From contig JADWQD010000013.1 in assembly GCA_016110215.1 (NCBI GenBank), positions 1,265,167-1,329,166 of the forward strand: a DNA stretch of 64,000 nt. Reading direction: 5' to 3'. The notes under the pieces are model-generated. The model was not told the DNA's origin, searched no databases, and worked only from the letters and a program-made list of their open reading frames with translations. Shown here in pieces: positions 11,853 through 22,658 of this stretch. The stretch's first letter is position 1, and each line of letters opens with the position of its first letter. The stretch comes from Capronia americana (taxonomy: Eukaryota; Ascomycota; Eurotiomycetes; Chaetothyriales; Herpotrichiellaceae). A program made the position numbers and the translations under genes.

Positions 11853-13132
11853 ATGGATGGAAATGGAGATCCTGAGAGGCAGCAGGCCCTTGAGCAATAC
11901 AAGAACAAGCTACTAGAGTCTCGAGAATGGGAGTCCAAGCTAAAAGCTCTTCGGATGGATATCAAGGGCCTTCAAAAGGAGTTTGAAACAACAGAGGAGA
12001 ACATCAAGGCATTGCAAAGTGTCGGACAGATCATCGGCGAAGTATTGAAGCAGCTCGATGAAGAGCGATGTAAGTGCTCTGAGCTCTCGTACTTCTGACT
12101 ACTAACATGCTCTAGTCATCGTCAAAGCGTCATCAGGTCCCAGATACGTTGTTGGTTGCCGATCGAAAGTCGATAAGTCCAAGTTGAAGCAGGGGACGCG
12201 AGTGGCGCTTGACATGACCACTCTGACGATCATGCGTATGTTACCTCGAGAAGTCGATCCTTTGGTCTACAACATGTCGCTGGAAGACCCCGGCCAAGTC
12301 TCCTTCGCTGGAATTGGTGGCTTGAATGAACAAATCCGAGAATTGCGAGAGGTCATTGAGCTACCCCTCAAGAACCCCGAGTTGTTCTTACGGGTCGGCA
12401 TCAAACCACCCAAGGGTGTGCTACTCTACGGACCCCCGGGCACCGGAAAGACCCTGTTGGCACGAGCAGTAGCGAGCAGTCTGGACACAAATTTTCTGAA
12501 AGGTACATCTACAAATACCCCTGTCTTCGACGGCTGGTGCTAACTCTGCGTTAGTCGTCTCATCTGCGATCGTTGACAAATACATTGGCGAGTCCGCTAG
12601 GTTGATAAGAGAGATGTTCGGCTACGCAAAAGAACACGAGCCTTGTATTATCTTCATGGATGAAATTGATGCCATTGGTGGAAGACGGTTCAGCGAAGGT
12701 ACATCTGCCGACCGAGAAATCCAAAGAACGCTAATGGAACTCCTGAATCAACTCGACGGTTTCGACTACCTGGGAAAGACTAAGATCATCATGGCCACCA
12801 ACCGACCCGATACCCTGGATCCTGCGCTATTGCGAGCAGGACGACTGGACCGAAAGATAGAAATTCCGCTGCCGAATGAGGTTGGTCGATTGGAGATCCT
12901 CAAGATCCATGCCGCAGGAGTAGTGACCGAAGGAAACATCGATTTCGAAAGTGTGGTTAAGATGAGTGATGGCCTCAACGGTGCTGACTTGCGAAATGTG
13001 GTGACCGAAGCCGGACTGTTCGCCATCAAGGATTACCGGGATGCTGTCAATCAGGACGACTTCAACAAGGCCGTAAGAAAGGTGGCCGAGTCGAAGAAGC
13101 TAGAAGGCAAGCTGGAGTACCAGAAATTGTAA
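11853..13132 (+). CDS. RPT4: 26S proteasome regulatory subunit Rpt4 (AAA ATPase, PSMC6 type)
   Basis: This is one of the six AAA ATPases of the 19S base, which unfold ubiquitinated substrates and feed them into the 20S core. Three exons, 11853-12069, 12116-12502 and 12555-13132, give 393 aa. An N-terminal coiled coil (residues about 10-70) is followed by the OB-fold segment (VKASSGPRYVVGC) and the AAA domain. That domain shows Walker A GPPGTGKT, Walker B IIFMDEIDA, the pore-loop region KYIGESARLIREMF, sensor 1 IMATNRPDTLDP and the arginine fingers in LLRAGRLDRK. The AAA sequence and the MEPREVDPLVYNM-like linker fit Rpt4/10B better than other Rpt proteins. The start at MDGNGDPER is chosen because it precedes the coiled coil; an in-frame ATG at 11607 would add an implausible leader. 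Confidence 0.95.
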
Positions 13133-13253
13133 GATACAGGGAGGCGGCATGGTTTTAGGTATTTGCATAGCGTGAGGCCTTCCCGGGTCGCTCCACGATC
13201 GAGTTTGGTGGCATGCAATAATAGTAAACGATGGTGGCCTTCTGTGGCGCCTT

Positions 13254-13793
13254 TCATTCATTCACAAAGCCCATCGCAGCACGCCACCATTTCTGTATAC
13301 CTTCTCTCTCCATATGAGCAGCCATTTCCTTCACAGTCTCAACTTCCTGAAGCAATCCGACCTTGGTGAGACCAGATTGCACATCGGCTCCAGCGACAGC
13401 GGTCACAGGCGCAACGAGTTGATAGTCCTTGTATCTCAGACCATGAACGGTGTCAACCCACTTCTGTACCCGGGATTGGTCACTTCCGCGGACATACATG
13501 ACCCCAGGAATTCCCCCCGATCGAAGGAGAGCGTAGCATTGCAGCTGTTTGGCCGCCGCTTTGAGGCGAGCGACCTTCTTCCGGGATGTTATGTGGTGTG
13601 TGCGGATGAGTGCATGATATGCTAGCATGCTCTTGGAATGTGAAGGGGAATGGGAGTACTGTAGCTTAGAAGATCGAGGAGTCCAACTCGATCGAAAAGA
13701 GGTTTGATGCTGACCGGCTAATCCCCGGGTGTTGCATGATGTGGCCTTACTATTGTGAACGAGGACATCTCTTGCTAAACTCGATAACTTCAT
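13254..13793 (-). CDS. Prp3_C / DUF1115-like domain protein
   Basis: The C-terminal half matches the Prp3_C (DUF1115) domain found after RWD domains in RWDD2-type proteins and in the splicing factor Prp3. The recognisable stretch runs RTHHITSRKKVARLKAAAKQ, then a short loop, GGIPGVMYVRGSD and VHGLRYKDYQLV. The RWD partner is not evident. The start is uncertain: Met at 13793 gives 179 aa, Met at 13628 gives 124 aa starting just before the domain, and the frame is open back to 14021. An upstream exon with an RWD domain may be missed. It is convergent with RPT4, about 120 bp apart. Its molecular role is unknown. Confidence 0.55.
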   Translation of the reverse strand: MKLSSLARDVLVHNSKATSCNTRGLAGQHQTSFRSSWTPRSSKLQYSHSPSHSKSMLAYHALIRTHHITSRKKVARLKAAAKQLQCYALLRSGGIPGVMYVRGSDQSRVQKWVDTVHGLRYKDYQLVAPVTAVAGADVQSGLTKVGLLQEVETVKEMAAHMEREGIQKWWRAAMGFVNE

Positions 13794-14860
13794 GTTTTTG
13801 ACCCAGTCTAAACCGAGCCGCTGTAAAGCTACGGCCAAACTCTTGTCGGATGCTCCGACGTGACTGTCATGGTGCTTACATGCTGTGCCGATGCTGGCTT
13901 TCAGGACCTCAAATGTTCGGCCCAGATGTTTACCCGCGCCACTCCAAGTTCTGTTGGAAACCCTTCCTTTGATCAACCTCACTCTACTTTCTGTTATCTT
14001 GCACCACGTCGTCAGAGCCAATACACTCGGAACATAAGTGTTCCTATCTGGTCCAGGTCCCCACGCATAGCTTGCAGGATCCTGAATCGCGACATTTATT
14101 AGAAATCACGGACAGCCACCTCCGGATGCCAGAGTCCTGCGCCCTTTGCCCCCATGTCACCGATGCTTGGCGGCCTCCCCCGCAGCAACGGCGAGATCTT
14201 GCTTAGACTTGGAGCTGGAGTTCAGACTTCACATTCTTCGGCACAGACTGAATTTGCTGCAAAGCCGTGATTTGCTCGGATATCTAGGAAACCTCTCTTG
14301 GCGATTATAACACCTTGCACATTTTCACGAGCGAGACTCTACTGCCAAGGTGAAGCTCGCTAGCAGTACGCTCATGTGCCTTCCGCGCGAGCAGGGACGC
14401 ACGCCTCTTGGACGCGTTGCATAATTCCGCTCCTGCCGTTGGATACTAACCGGCAAAACGGCAATCCAGGCCTCGGTACATGCATCACCACAGCTGGCAC
14501 CTCCCCCTCTCTAGCAAATGGAGATGGCAGTTCAGCATCAACGCCATATGCGGAGTTGATTAGCGCGCCTTCCCACTACGATCGATCACTTACAAATGTC
14601 CATTCCTTTCAAGTGTGCTGTTGGACTTCTCCGCCATCCAATTTCTGCTACAACGATTCCTGTTATATATTATATCCTCGATCTCGATCATGGCGCACGC
14701 TCAATACGCGCCGTCCCATCTTCCAGCGCTCAGCGTGTGAGCATTCAGTCGTTGACTCATTTTTGCAATTGGTTAGCTGCATCTTCGGGCGTGGATCTTG
14801 CCATCAAGCGGACAAGGAAGTCCGAATCATTGTTTGCATTTACAGGAGGCTCTCTTCAAC
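13794..14860. other. Intergenic, upstream of the MCT-like transporter
   Basis: This 1.07-kb region probably contains the promoters of the Prp3_C-like gene and the following transporter. Reading frames here are short and lack known motifs. Part of 13794-14021 may be 5' coding sequence of the Prp3_C-like gene. Confidence 0.4.
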
Positions 14861-16423
14861 ATGTCTAGTCCATATCATGATGTCTTGAAAGTTGTGGTAC
14901 AACCAGCTGAAATGAATGAAAACGTGAGCAAAGAGGTTGCTATTGAAGAGGATGCCGTCTCCTTACCTCCACCACCATTCAAAGATGGCGGTCTTCGAGC
15001 TTGGCTTCAGGTTGTTGGATGTTTCCTCGTCTTTTTCAACGTTTGGTGAGAGCGATGAATCTGTTCCTTTACCACGACCTCTAACAGATTCCATCCTAGG
15101 GGTTTCACTTTCGCATTCGGTCTCTTCCAAAATTACTACGAGACGCACTTGCTCAGCAGCAGTACTGCATCTGAAATATCCTGGATTGGCACACTTGCAT
15201 CCTATCTGCTGATTGTTATTGGCATCATATCTGGACCATTATTCGACCTCGGCCATTACCGGACCATGCTCTTCAGTGGCGCGGCCATGGCATGTTTCGG
15301 AATCTTCATGTTGAGCTTGTCGAAGGAGTACTATCAAATCATATTAACCCAGGGTATCTGCACAGGCTTGGGATGCGGTGTCTTGTTCATTCCGGGCATG
15401 GCGCTTGTCAGTCGCTCGTTCAACGCGCGAAGAGCAGTTGCCCTGGGCCTTGTCAGTTGCGGTGCGCCTTTTGGTACGTTGCAGGTATTTGTCATTACCT
15501 GGGGAAAAGGCTTACTAAGAGACAAAATAGGCGGCATCATCTATACGGTCGTTTTTGAACAACTGATCGATCCACTTGGCTTCGCCTGGACAGTCAGGGT
15601 AATGGGTTTCATCATGACAGGCACGTTCCTTACTGCATTTCCTCTGCTGCTGTGGGGAGCGAGCAACACTGGCGATATCAGCTCAGGCACCACTCGGAAG
15701 CTCTTTGATAAAGCAGCACTAAAGGATACTGGGTTTTGGTTCTACACTTGGGCGAACTTCTTCGTACGTCTTCTTGTCAGGAGACTGCCGAGTTTATCCA
15801 GGAGTGCTGACTCTCACAGATATTCACCGGCTACCTTGTGCCTTTCTTCTACATCCCGAGCTATGCACAACTTTCGCTCGGCACATCTCGCGCTCTGGCG
15901 CTCTATTCAGTTGTGATCGCTCAAGGCTCTTCCGTCGTAGGGCGAATGATATTCGCAACACTTGCACTTCACATAGGAGTGATGATCCCTTGGTTGATGT
16001 GCGCCTCGGTGTCGGCCATCCTCTGCCTCGCCTGGATAGGTATCAAGACCACGGCTGCCTTCTGCGGATTCTGCGCCTTGTACGGTGAGTAGCTTCGGCT
16101 AAGTAGCCTCCGCCTGCAGGAGCAGCTCTGACCACTTTACAGGATTCTTTTCCGGTGCCCTTATCCCTCTTCCACCTAGCATCTTCCCAGTCGTCTGTCC
16201 CGACCCTAAAGTCCTTGGTACCCGACTCGGAATGGCCCAAGCAGTTGGTGCTACAGCATCCCTAATAGGTAGTCCAATAGCTGGCGCCCTTGTTGGCGAC
16301 AACGGACAGCATTATATTGGATTGCAACTCTTCAGTGGTCTCGTCATGCTGATCGGCACGATCTTCCAGGTCTTCCTGTGGATCAACCTCGTGAAGAAGA
16401 GGAACTGCAAGGTATCCGTTTAG
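14861..16423 (+). CDS. MFS transporter, monocarboxylate porter (MCT/Mch) family
   Basis: Fungal MCT-like carriers (Mch type) transport small organic molecules; one yeast member, Mch5, takes up riboflavin. Five exons, 14861-15045, 15100-15473, 15531-15763, 15820-16084 and 16143-16423, give about 445 aa. After a 40-residue cytosolic head comes the family signature KDGGLRAWLQVVGCF, then WGFTFAFGLFQNYYE and twelve predicted helices, with loop motifs such as FNARRAVALGLVSCGAPFGG and the C-terminal GTRLGMAQAVGATASLIGSP. All four introns begin GTGAGA/GTACGT/GTACGT/GTGAGT and end AG, and each junction restores family sequence. The substrate cannot be assigned from sequence. Confidence 0.88.
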
Positions 16424-16743
16424 CTGACACGAACGCAAAAGGACCAAAAAGCCTCGAGGATTTGCCATGGGGCGATCTGTCACCGCCAAAAGCATCCCAA
16501 GAAGGTTTTTAGTAAATGTGGTAGCCAGTCACCGCATTTTGTTCCGGTGAGCGCCGAGGCCTAACCATAGGACCGAACGGGAGTTACGCGTGACCAGGGC
16601 CCAGCCCAGGCACGCCTGACTAGCCTCGAATGGTCCGTTGGTCAAGTGGACGAACAGATCTCTGATGAGCCTATATATCGAGCATGTCCCCTCAGAACAG
16701 GACTGTCTCTCACGAAACGTCTGCAGCATCATAATCTGCAAAT
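16424..16743. other. Short intergenic region
   Basis: This 320-bp stretch lies between the MCT-like transporter and a proline-rich hypothetical gene, transcribed in the same direction. I see no further feature. Confidence 0.4.
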
Positions 16744-17463
16744 ATGCCCTTTGGAGTCGATGACGATGAACTCGGGGCGTATATCGACCTCCATAAAAGA
16801 CGCCAAGATCGACTCGTAAGGATGAAGCAGAGGAGTTTGCTGACTCCAACGGTATCTACAATGTCGCCGTCGAGGTATACGCGACATTTTATGGTTCCGG
16901 AGTCACCTCCACCAACGCCGCCGTTAAGGCAAGGGCCACGTCCCATGACCTCCCATTTGCCCTCAACGTCGTCGCTTTCAACGCGAGGCGAAGATCTCAC
17001 GGTGTCCGAGTCGCCTCTAGCACCATCGAGCACGGTACCAAGGAGACCATTCTTCTGGCCCTCGGACACGCCCTACCCTCCACCCAAGCAGTGGTGGAAG
17101 ATGCGGGAGGAGCCTGGAAGGAGCGCCCGCAGCTCATATCGGGACAGACGGCCCCTCGCCGAACCTCCTCCTCCTCCTCCTTACATTGCCTCCGACCAGC
17201 CACCGTCCTATACAGAGGGAAGCTCGTCGCCAGCAGACCCCCTTACGGGAGATGGATATCTGAGCGACCGGGGAGGCGACGCCATCACGCTGCCGACAGT
17301 GGCCACAGCGCCCGCTCATAGTTGTGTTGGCACTTCGCAGGCATGCTCTCATGGCAACCATGCCAGTGAGCATTGGCACAGCGAGCAGTCAGTTGCCCCA
17401 TACCGAGCACTTGGATCGGCACCAGCTACAGGCTATCAGAACTCGCTTGCATTGAATCTTTGA
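16744..17463 (+). CDS. Proline-rich hypothetical protein with PPxY motifs
   Basis: This is an unrecognised 239-aa protein. It begins with a short charged helix (DLHKRRQDRLVRMKQRS), followed by a long Pro/Ser-rich disordered segment. Around residues 143-157 two closely spaced PPxY motifs (PPPPY and PPSY) appear, the ligand class for WW domains of Nedd4/Rsp5-type ubiquitin ligases. No transmembrane segment is obvious. The stop is followed about 300 bp later by the convergent mL59 gene. Composition is coherent along the frame, and codon use is not obviously random, so it is probably a gene, though without a known homolog it could be only part of one. Confidence 0.5.
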   Translation: MPFGVDDDELGAYIDLHKRRQDRLVRMKQRSLLTPTVSTMSPSRYTRHFMVPESPPPTPPLRQGPRPMTSHLPSTSSLSTRGEDLTVSESPLAPSSTVPRRPFFWPSDTPYPPPKQWWKMREEPGRSARSSYRDRRPLAEPPPPPPYIASDQPPSYTEGSSSPADPLTGDGYLSDRGGDAITLPTVATAPAHSCVGTSQACSHGNHASEHWHSEQSVAPYRALGSAPATGYQNSLALNL

Positions 17464-17757
17464 CTGTCTAGATGAAGCCTTCACATGAAACAGGCGCATT
17501 TGGCCAAGCCTGATTCAAGTACAAGTGAGATGCTTAGATATAGGAGATATACCTCGGGCATCATGGCGATGGTACTGGGCCCACTTGAGTCGATACCGAA
17601 GACGTGGAGGATACCATTGTACATGAGGCCAGCCACCGATGGATATCGACCGTTGATAAATATGATCAATCATACTGTACAGAGCAGATCCAAAGACCCA
17701 TCTATCATGTTGTCTTGGAGACAGAATACACCAAGCTGGAAAAGCCGCTACACCAAT

Positions 17758-18453
17758 TTAATTCTTACTTGCTTTCGAACTGGGGTACTTTGCCCACCCC
17801 CTACCGTGACCTTTCTGCTTCCACTCCCGAATCAGCGCAGGCATATTCTCCATTGCTTTCCGTCTCTTGTCCAGCGTTGTGCCGATCCGCCTCTCCCATT
17901 TATGGCCCTTGACCTTCTGTCCCTCACCCGTCCCCTTTATCCTAAGCCCACGCTCCAACAGGCGAGATTCCTTGAACGCAGTGGATTTCTTGCCCGGCGG
18001 CAGAAGTTCTTCAATGTTGTATTGTTGCGCGAGCTTCACGAGATCGGCTTGGGTGCGCAGGCCGATTTTGGGGCCTGACCACCGGCCGGTTTTGAAGTTC
18101 TTGCGCGGGAGGAAGGGGTTTGTTGGGAATTTCTGGAGGGATTGGGATCCGGGAAGTGGTATCGAGGGTTCTGTCTGTTGTCCCTCTGGTAGGGTTTCTG
18201 AGGGAGGTATAGATTCGGACGCCGAAGGTGTTGAAGATACCAAGACAGGCTGAGCAATTATGCCTGGGTGTGCTTGTGGAGTGGAGGATATGGTTGTCTG
18301 GTTTTCTAGGAGGGCGGCTCGCGTGACTGCCGCTTCTTTGGCATCTCTTCGCGTCAAGGGGATCTTGATGCCGGTGAACTTTGCGGAGTAGAGTTGCGGA
18401 GGGTAGCGTGCGAAGAAGTTCTGTAGCCGTAAGGGCAGAGCTGTGGTGGTCAT
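17758..18453 (-). CDS. MRPL25: Mitochondrial large-subunit ribosomal protein mL59 (MRPL25 type)
   Basis: This is a fungal-specific protein of the mitochondrial 54S subunit. The single-exon 231-aa product starts MTTTALPLRLQNFFARYPPQ, the conserved head of the family. It continues through a variable Ser/Pro-rich segment to NPFLPRKNFKTGRWSGPK, RTQADLVKLAQQYNIEELLP and the basic core IKGTGEGQKVKGHKWERR, ending with MPALIREWKQKGHGRGWAKYP. Family members have the same order of blocks. It is convergent with the upstream PPxY gene and divergent from the CobW gene 0.86 kb away. Confidence 0.85.
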   Translation of the reverse strand: MTTTALPLRLQNFFARYPPQLYSAKFTGIKIPLTRRDAKEAAVTRAALLENQTTISSTPQAHPGIIAQPVLVSSTPSASESIPPSETLPEGQQTEPSIPLPGSQSLQKFPTNPFLPRKNFKTGRWSGPKIGLRTQADLVKLAQQYNIEELLPPGKKSTAFKESRLLERGLRIKGTGEGQKVKGHKWERRIGTTLDKRRKAMENMPALIREWKQKGHGRGWAKYPSSKASKN

Positions 18454-19310
18454 CGTGCTGATGTAGCCGGGTCTAAAGAGACCGAGATGTCGCGTTCAGG
18501 AGACAAGCCACTTCGGACTATTGTGTCTAGACAGTGAGCTTTTACGAGTAGAGGAGTTGCTCCGTACGTATTGTGTAGGTGATTGCTTCGAAAAAGGTGC
18601 AATGATGCTCTCCGTCCCTCCGTAACCTTGGCGGCTCGAAAGGAGGTGAAATTGACGCCGAGGCCACCTTGGACCTCACCCGAGCCGCGCCGCTTTTACA
18701 CCTCGCTCGCCTCGCGCTCTGTTCCGACTCCTCACCCTCGCTCTCACCCTCGACTTACCCACGACCCCAGCTCTCTGGTCTTCAGGTGTCTCTCCTTAGG
18801 CCAGCGAAATGTTGCTCTATCTTCACTTGCGCGGTGGAATCGTCCGCAGTGATCGTACCGACAGACTAGATTGCCTATGAGAGACGGCAGGCGATGCAAT
18901 TCTTATGGCGTGGCAGTTTTTCATTATTCCGTCCTCCTTGTCCTGGAGCATACTGGACAGTGCTCGCGCTGCCCACAGTGAACCACCAAAGTTCAGCCTC
19001 GCATTACTCCTCGTATCTGACTGGCGACGACAACTGACTCCAGGAACGAAGTGTTCCATTCGCTGCTCCGGAATTTTCGTTCCTACGGGGCTTTGGGTCA
19101 AGCGCTGTGTGGTCCTCACATTGCCAGTCTTAAGGTACTCAATCCACAGAACCCGCACTCGCTAACAGCCCAACCAATTAGCTTTGGCGGCATTCTAATC
19201 AATATGGCTTCTCAGTATCACCCTATCTGTGTCCAGCATGTCTTCTGCATCCTTCCTGTCCAGAAAATTCTCTCTCCTCTGATCTGCCTCCTACCTCGCT
19301 ACCTAGAGCC
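18454..19310. other. Divergent promoter region of mL59 and CobW GTPase
   Basis: This 0.86-kb region lies between two divergent starts. There is a pyrimidine-rich tract (CT-rich, around 18700-18800 and again before 19311) but no gene or repeat that I can support. Confidence 0.4.
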
Positions 19311-21515
19311 ATGGCTGTACTGACACGACAGAGAGCCAAGTCTGAATCAGGCTCCCTTGATCAGGGACCTATCCCTGTGACCCTTGTCTCTGGCTTCTTG
19401 GGGAGTGGTAAGACCACGCTTCTCAAACATGTTCTTACTTCGGACCAGCACTCTCTTCGCATTGCCGTTATTGTCAATGACATGGCAGCGCTGAACATTG
19501 ACGCTTCTTTGATCAGACGACATGTGGTCTCGCAGACGCAAGAACGTTTGATCCAGATGGAGAATGGATGCATCTGCTGTACACTTCGTGGCGACCTCCT
19601 GGAAGAGTTGGCAAGGCTTGCCCGAAATCGCGAATGCGAATACATCTTAATCGAGAGTACCGGAATCAGCGAACCGATGCAAGTCGCCGAAACATTCACC
19701 GAGGAATTTGCAGCAGCCATGATCGAGGCCGCAAACGATGGTTCACTTCAGGGAAAGGAGGACGATGAAAGAGTCCTGAAGGAAATGTACGGCCCCCCAT
19801 CACAGTCTGTCGATGATCGATTGTGTTCACATGGCATTATAGGGCGGAGCTTGGTGGCCTGCAGAAAGTGGCCAAGCTCGACACGCTGATTACTCTGATT
19901 GATGCTTTCAACTTCTTTCAAAATTTTGCCACCACAGACTTCATCACAGATCGATGGGGTAAGGAAGGGGTTGACCCAGAAGATGAGCGTACAGTGACAG
20001 ACTTGATGGTGGATCAGATGCAAGTGTTTTGTCCCGTTGCGGCCACAACCTTCTATGTGCTCACCTACTAACCAGCTCCCTGGCACACAGTGAATTCTCC
20101 AATACAATCATCATCAACAAAGCCGATAGCGTGGATAAGGAGGCAAGGGCTCGCATTCGGGCGGTCATCAAACAGCTCAACCCGGCAGCGAAAGTGTTTG
20201 AATCGAACTATTCAAAAGTCGACATCAGAGAGGTCATTTCCACAAAGGTGTTTTCTTTCGAGAAAGCAGCCACGAACATGGGCTGGCTCCAAAGTCTGCA
20301 CGAGCTCAGCAAGCGTGAAATCAATGGGCAGATCAAAATTGCTCCTAAGCCTGAAACAGAAGAGTAAGAACAATGCTTTCTTTTCCGTTCTAGCTTTAAT
20401 CCTATGATGCTGATGGAGTCTAGGTATGGAATCTCCAGCTTTGTCTACCGTGCACGCCGGCCGTTCAATCCTCGACGCTTGTACAAGTTGATTCATGACA
20501 AATTCGTCATCATGGAGGGCCAGATTCAGGATCAAGATGACGACGGAGACGAGCAGGGTGAAGATGAGGATGAAGATGAAGATGACGAAATGGATGATGC
20601 CGACGGCGCGACGAAGCCATCGACAAACGGCACTGACGAGAGCAATTCGACCTCGACAGATGATAGTGATGAAGACAAGGATACCGACGACTCGTCGTTG
20701 CTCAGCGATAGTGAAGAGAAAGACGATGGCGAGGACGACTTTTCCAAGTCTATCGATCCGAAGGTCCGTTGTTTCTTCGTTTGAGCAATTTTAAAAGATC
20801 TCCGTTGCTGATGCCGCCGACTATCCACAGGTTGTTGTCGAAAACAAGAAATCAAATCCCACTTTCGCCGGACTGTTGAGATCTAAAGGCTTCTTCTGGC
20901 TCGCCACCCGTCCTTCGTTGCACGGTGAATGGAGCCAGGCTGGGGCCATGCTAACTTTACAAGGCGGTGGCCCCTGGTTCTGCACTTTAGACGATGGTAA
21001 GCATCCCACTCCACACTCTCCAGCAGTGTCATTTCGTAAGTGATATTTTGACCCACTTGCTGATATGCCACTGTTTCAAAGCTCAATGGCCATCCGATGA
21101 AGCAACCCGGACTAGCATCCTTGCGGATTTTGCCGAACCCTGGGGCGATCGACGTCAAGAGATTGTGTTTATTGGCGAGAAGCTTGACGTCGAAGGTCTC
21201 ACGGCCGAATTCGACCGTTGTCTGCTGACAGATCGTGAGATGAAGAAATGGGAGAAGACGATGAAGTCCTCGGACGACATGATGGTAGTCAATGATAGAC
21301 TGGCGAACATTTTTGAGGGTAGGTCCACACTTTTCGTTGATCAGATCTCGCTTGGTACTCTTGAGAAAACCGATTCGTCTGACTGAGGTTACACAGATGG
21401 ATTCGAGGACTGGCCGGAGCTGCAACATGATGAGGACGATAATGACGATGATGGACAAGACCATGGACATGCGCACAAGCATGTGCATCCGCAGCGCAAG
21501 GTCGCGGCGAAGTGA
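19311..21515 (+). CDS. CobW/ZNG1-type zinc-chaperone GTPase with acidic insert and His-rich tail
   Basis: COG0523 (CobW) GTPases deliver metals; eukaryotic ZNG1 hands zinc to methionine aminopeptidase. Seven exons (19311-19786, 19843-20019, 20091-20363, 20424-20763, 20831-20996, 21082-21318, 21397-21515) give about 595 aa. The G domain has the P-loop GFLGSGKTT (residues 28-36), the metal-binding CICC at 87-90, the ESTGISEP switch and IIINKADS for base recognition. The CobW C-terminal domain (GGGPWFCTL and following) ends with a His-rich tail, DHGHAHKHVHP. Between them sits an unusual insert of about 70 residues, almost all Asp/Glu/Ser. Intron 2 uses a GC donor (AT|GCAAGT at 20020), which is needed to join DQ to IEFSNTIIINK. 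Larger than typical CobW proteins (about 400 aa) because of the insert. Confidence 0.88.
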
Positions 21516-22658
21516 GAAACCCTACAGTAGAAGAGAATCACCACTGTGCACTGTCCATCGCCATCCCGTATACAGACGCATGGAGCATACTGACGCCAAC
21601 CACGACCCGTCAATGGAAATAGAAAAGTGTTTTACCATTCTGCCCCACTCCTTTATTATAGGAGCAAAAGTCGGAAATATCTAGTATGGGGATATATAGG
21701 AATTGAACATACTGAGAAATACGCATTCTGAACCGATTAGGGAGTTATACAACCTAGGGTTGTCGTCCTTACAGTCCGGGACGGACACAAACCGTCCATT
21801 CCATTTGATGGTCACCTCCACTTAAGTAGATGCCCTCTCAGGTAGTGTCTCCCATTACATCAATAGCGTAGGGCACTGTTTCTTACTAGAACATGTCCTG
21901 CGAAAGATAGATCGACCAACGCTGTCCTACTTCGGTGTTGGAGGTCGATTGTGAGCTGACAGAATTGCATGGAAGAATGACGAGCTCCTAGGCACAAGGC
22001 TGGAGGAAGCAATGCCAGTGTGTTAAAGATGGCCGAGCCATTGTCTCGGAGAACGAGAAACTGGCGGCAGCTGAGAAGAGGATCGAAACACTGGAGGCTT
22101 TGTCAACAGACTGAAGCACTGCAGTGGACACCGGCCGACCTCTGATGTCTGCGACAATTCATTCCTTATGTATGAAGTGGACGCCGCCATGTTCCCTTCC
22201 GCACAGAGAATTGGCTTCATAGAAGCACCATGTATCTGCGAAGGTTGGGGTTCTGTACGGATTACATATAAGATATACTGGTTGCATAGTGGATGTGTCA
22301 AGAGGCGAAGGGGCACAGGGGTAATATCAGAGAAGTACAATGACTCCGGCAGAAGTTCGGCAAAAGTTTAACCGAAGTGCGTGCGGGACGAAATGCGCAA
22401 CTGGCGGCGTAACTTTTGGGCTGAGAAGCGTCTTGCTTCAGCCTCTTGAATTTTCCCGCCTTTCACATGCGCTCCAAGCCCAATACCTCCATACCTACCA
22501 TACCTGCTATCTCAATCAGCCGCGTACAGCATCTCTAGCCCTTGAGGACGCACTGCGCAGTGATTCTGCCGCACACACCTTTTTTCCCTGATCTCATTGC
22601 ACCGAGCCTGCCCACCTCGATCGCATAGCCGACCTGCGCCGAATCAGGCAGCGTCCGG
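21516..22658. other. Intergenic region, nothing identified
   Basis: This 1.1-kb stretch lies between the CobW GTPase and PRP39, which point the same way. Only short unsupported reading frames are present. Confidence 0.4.
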
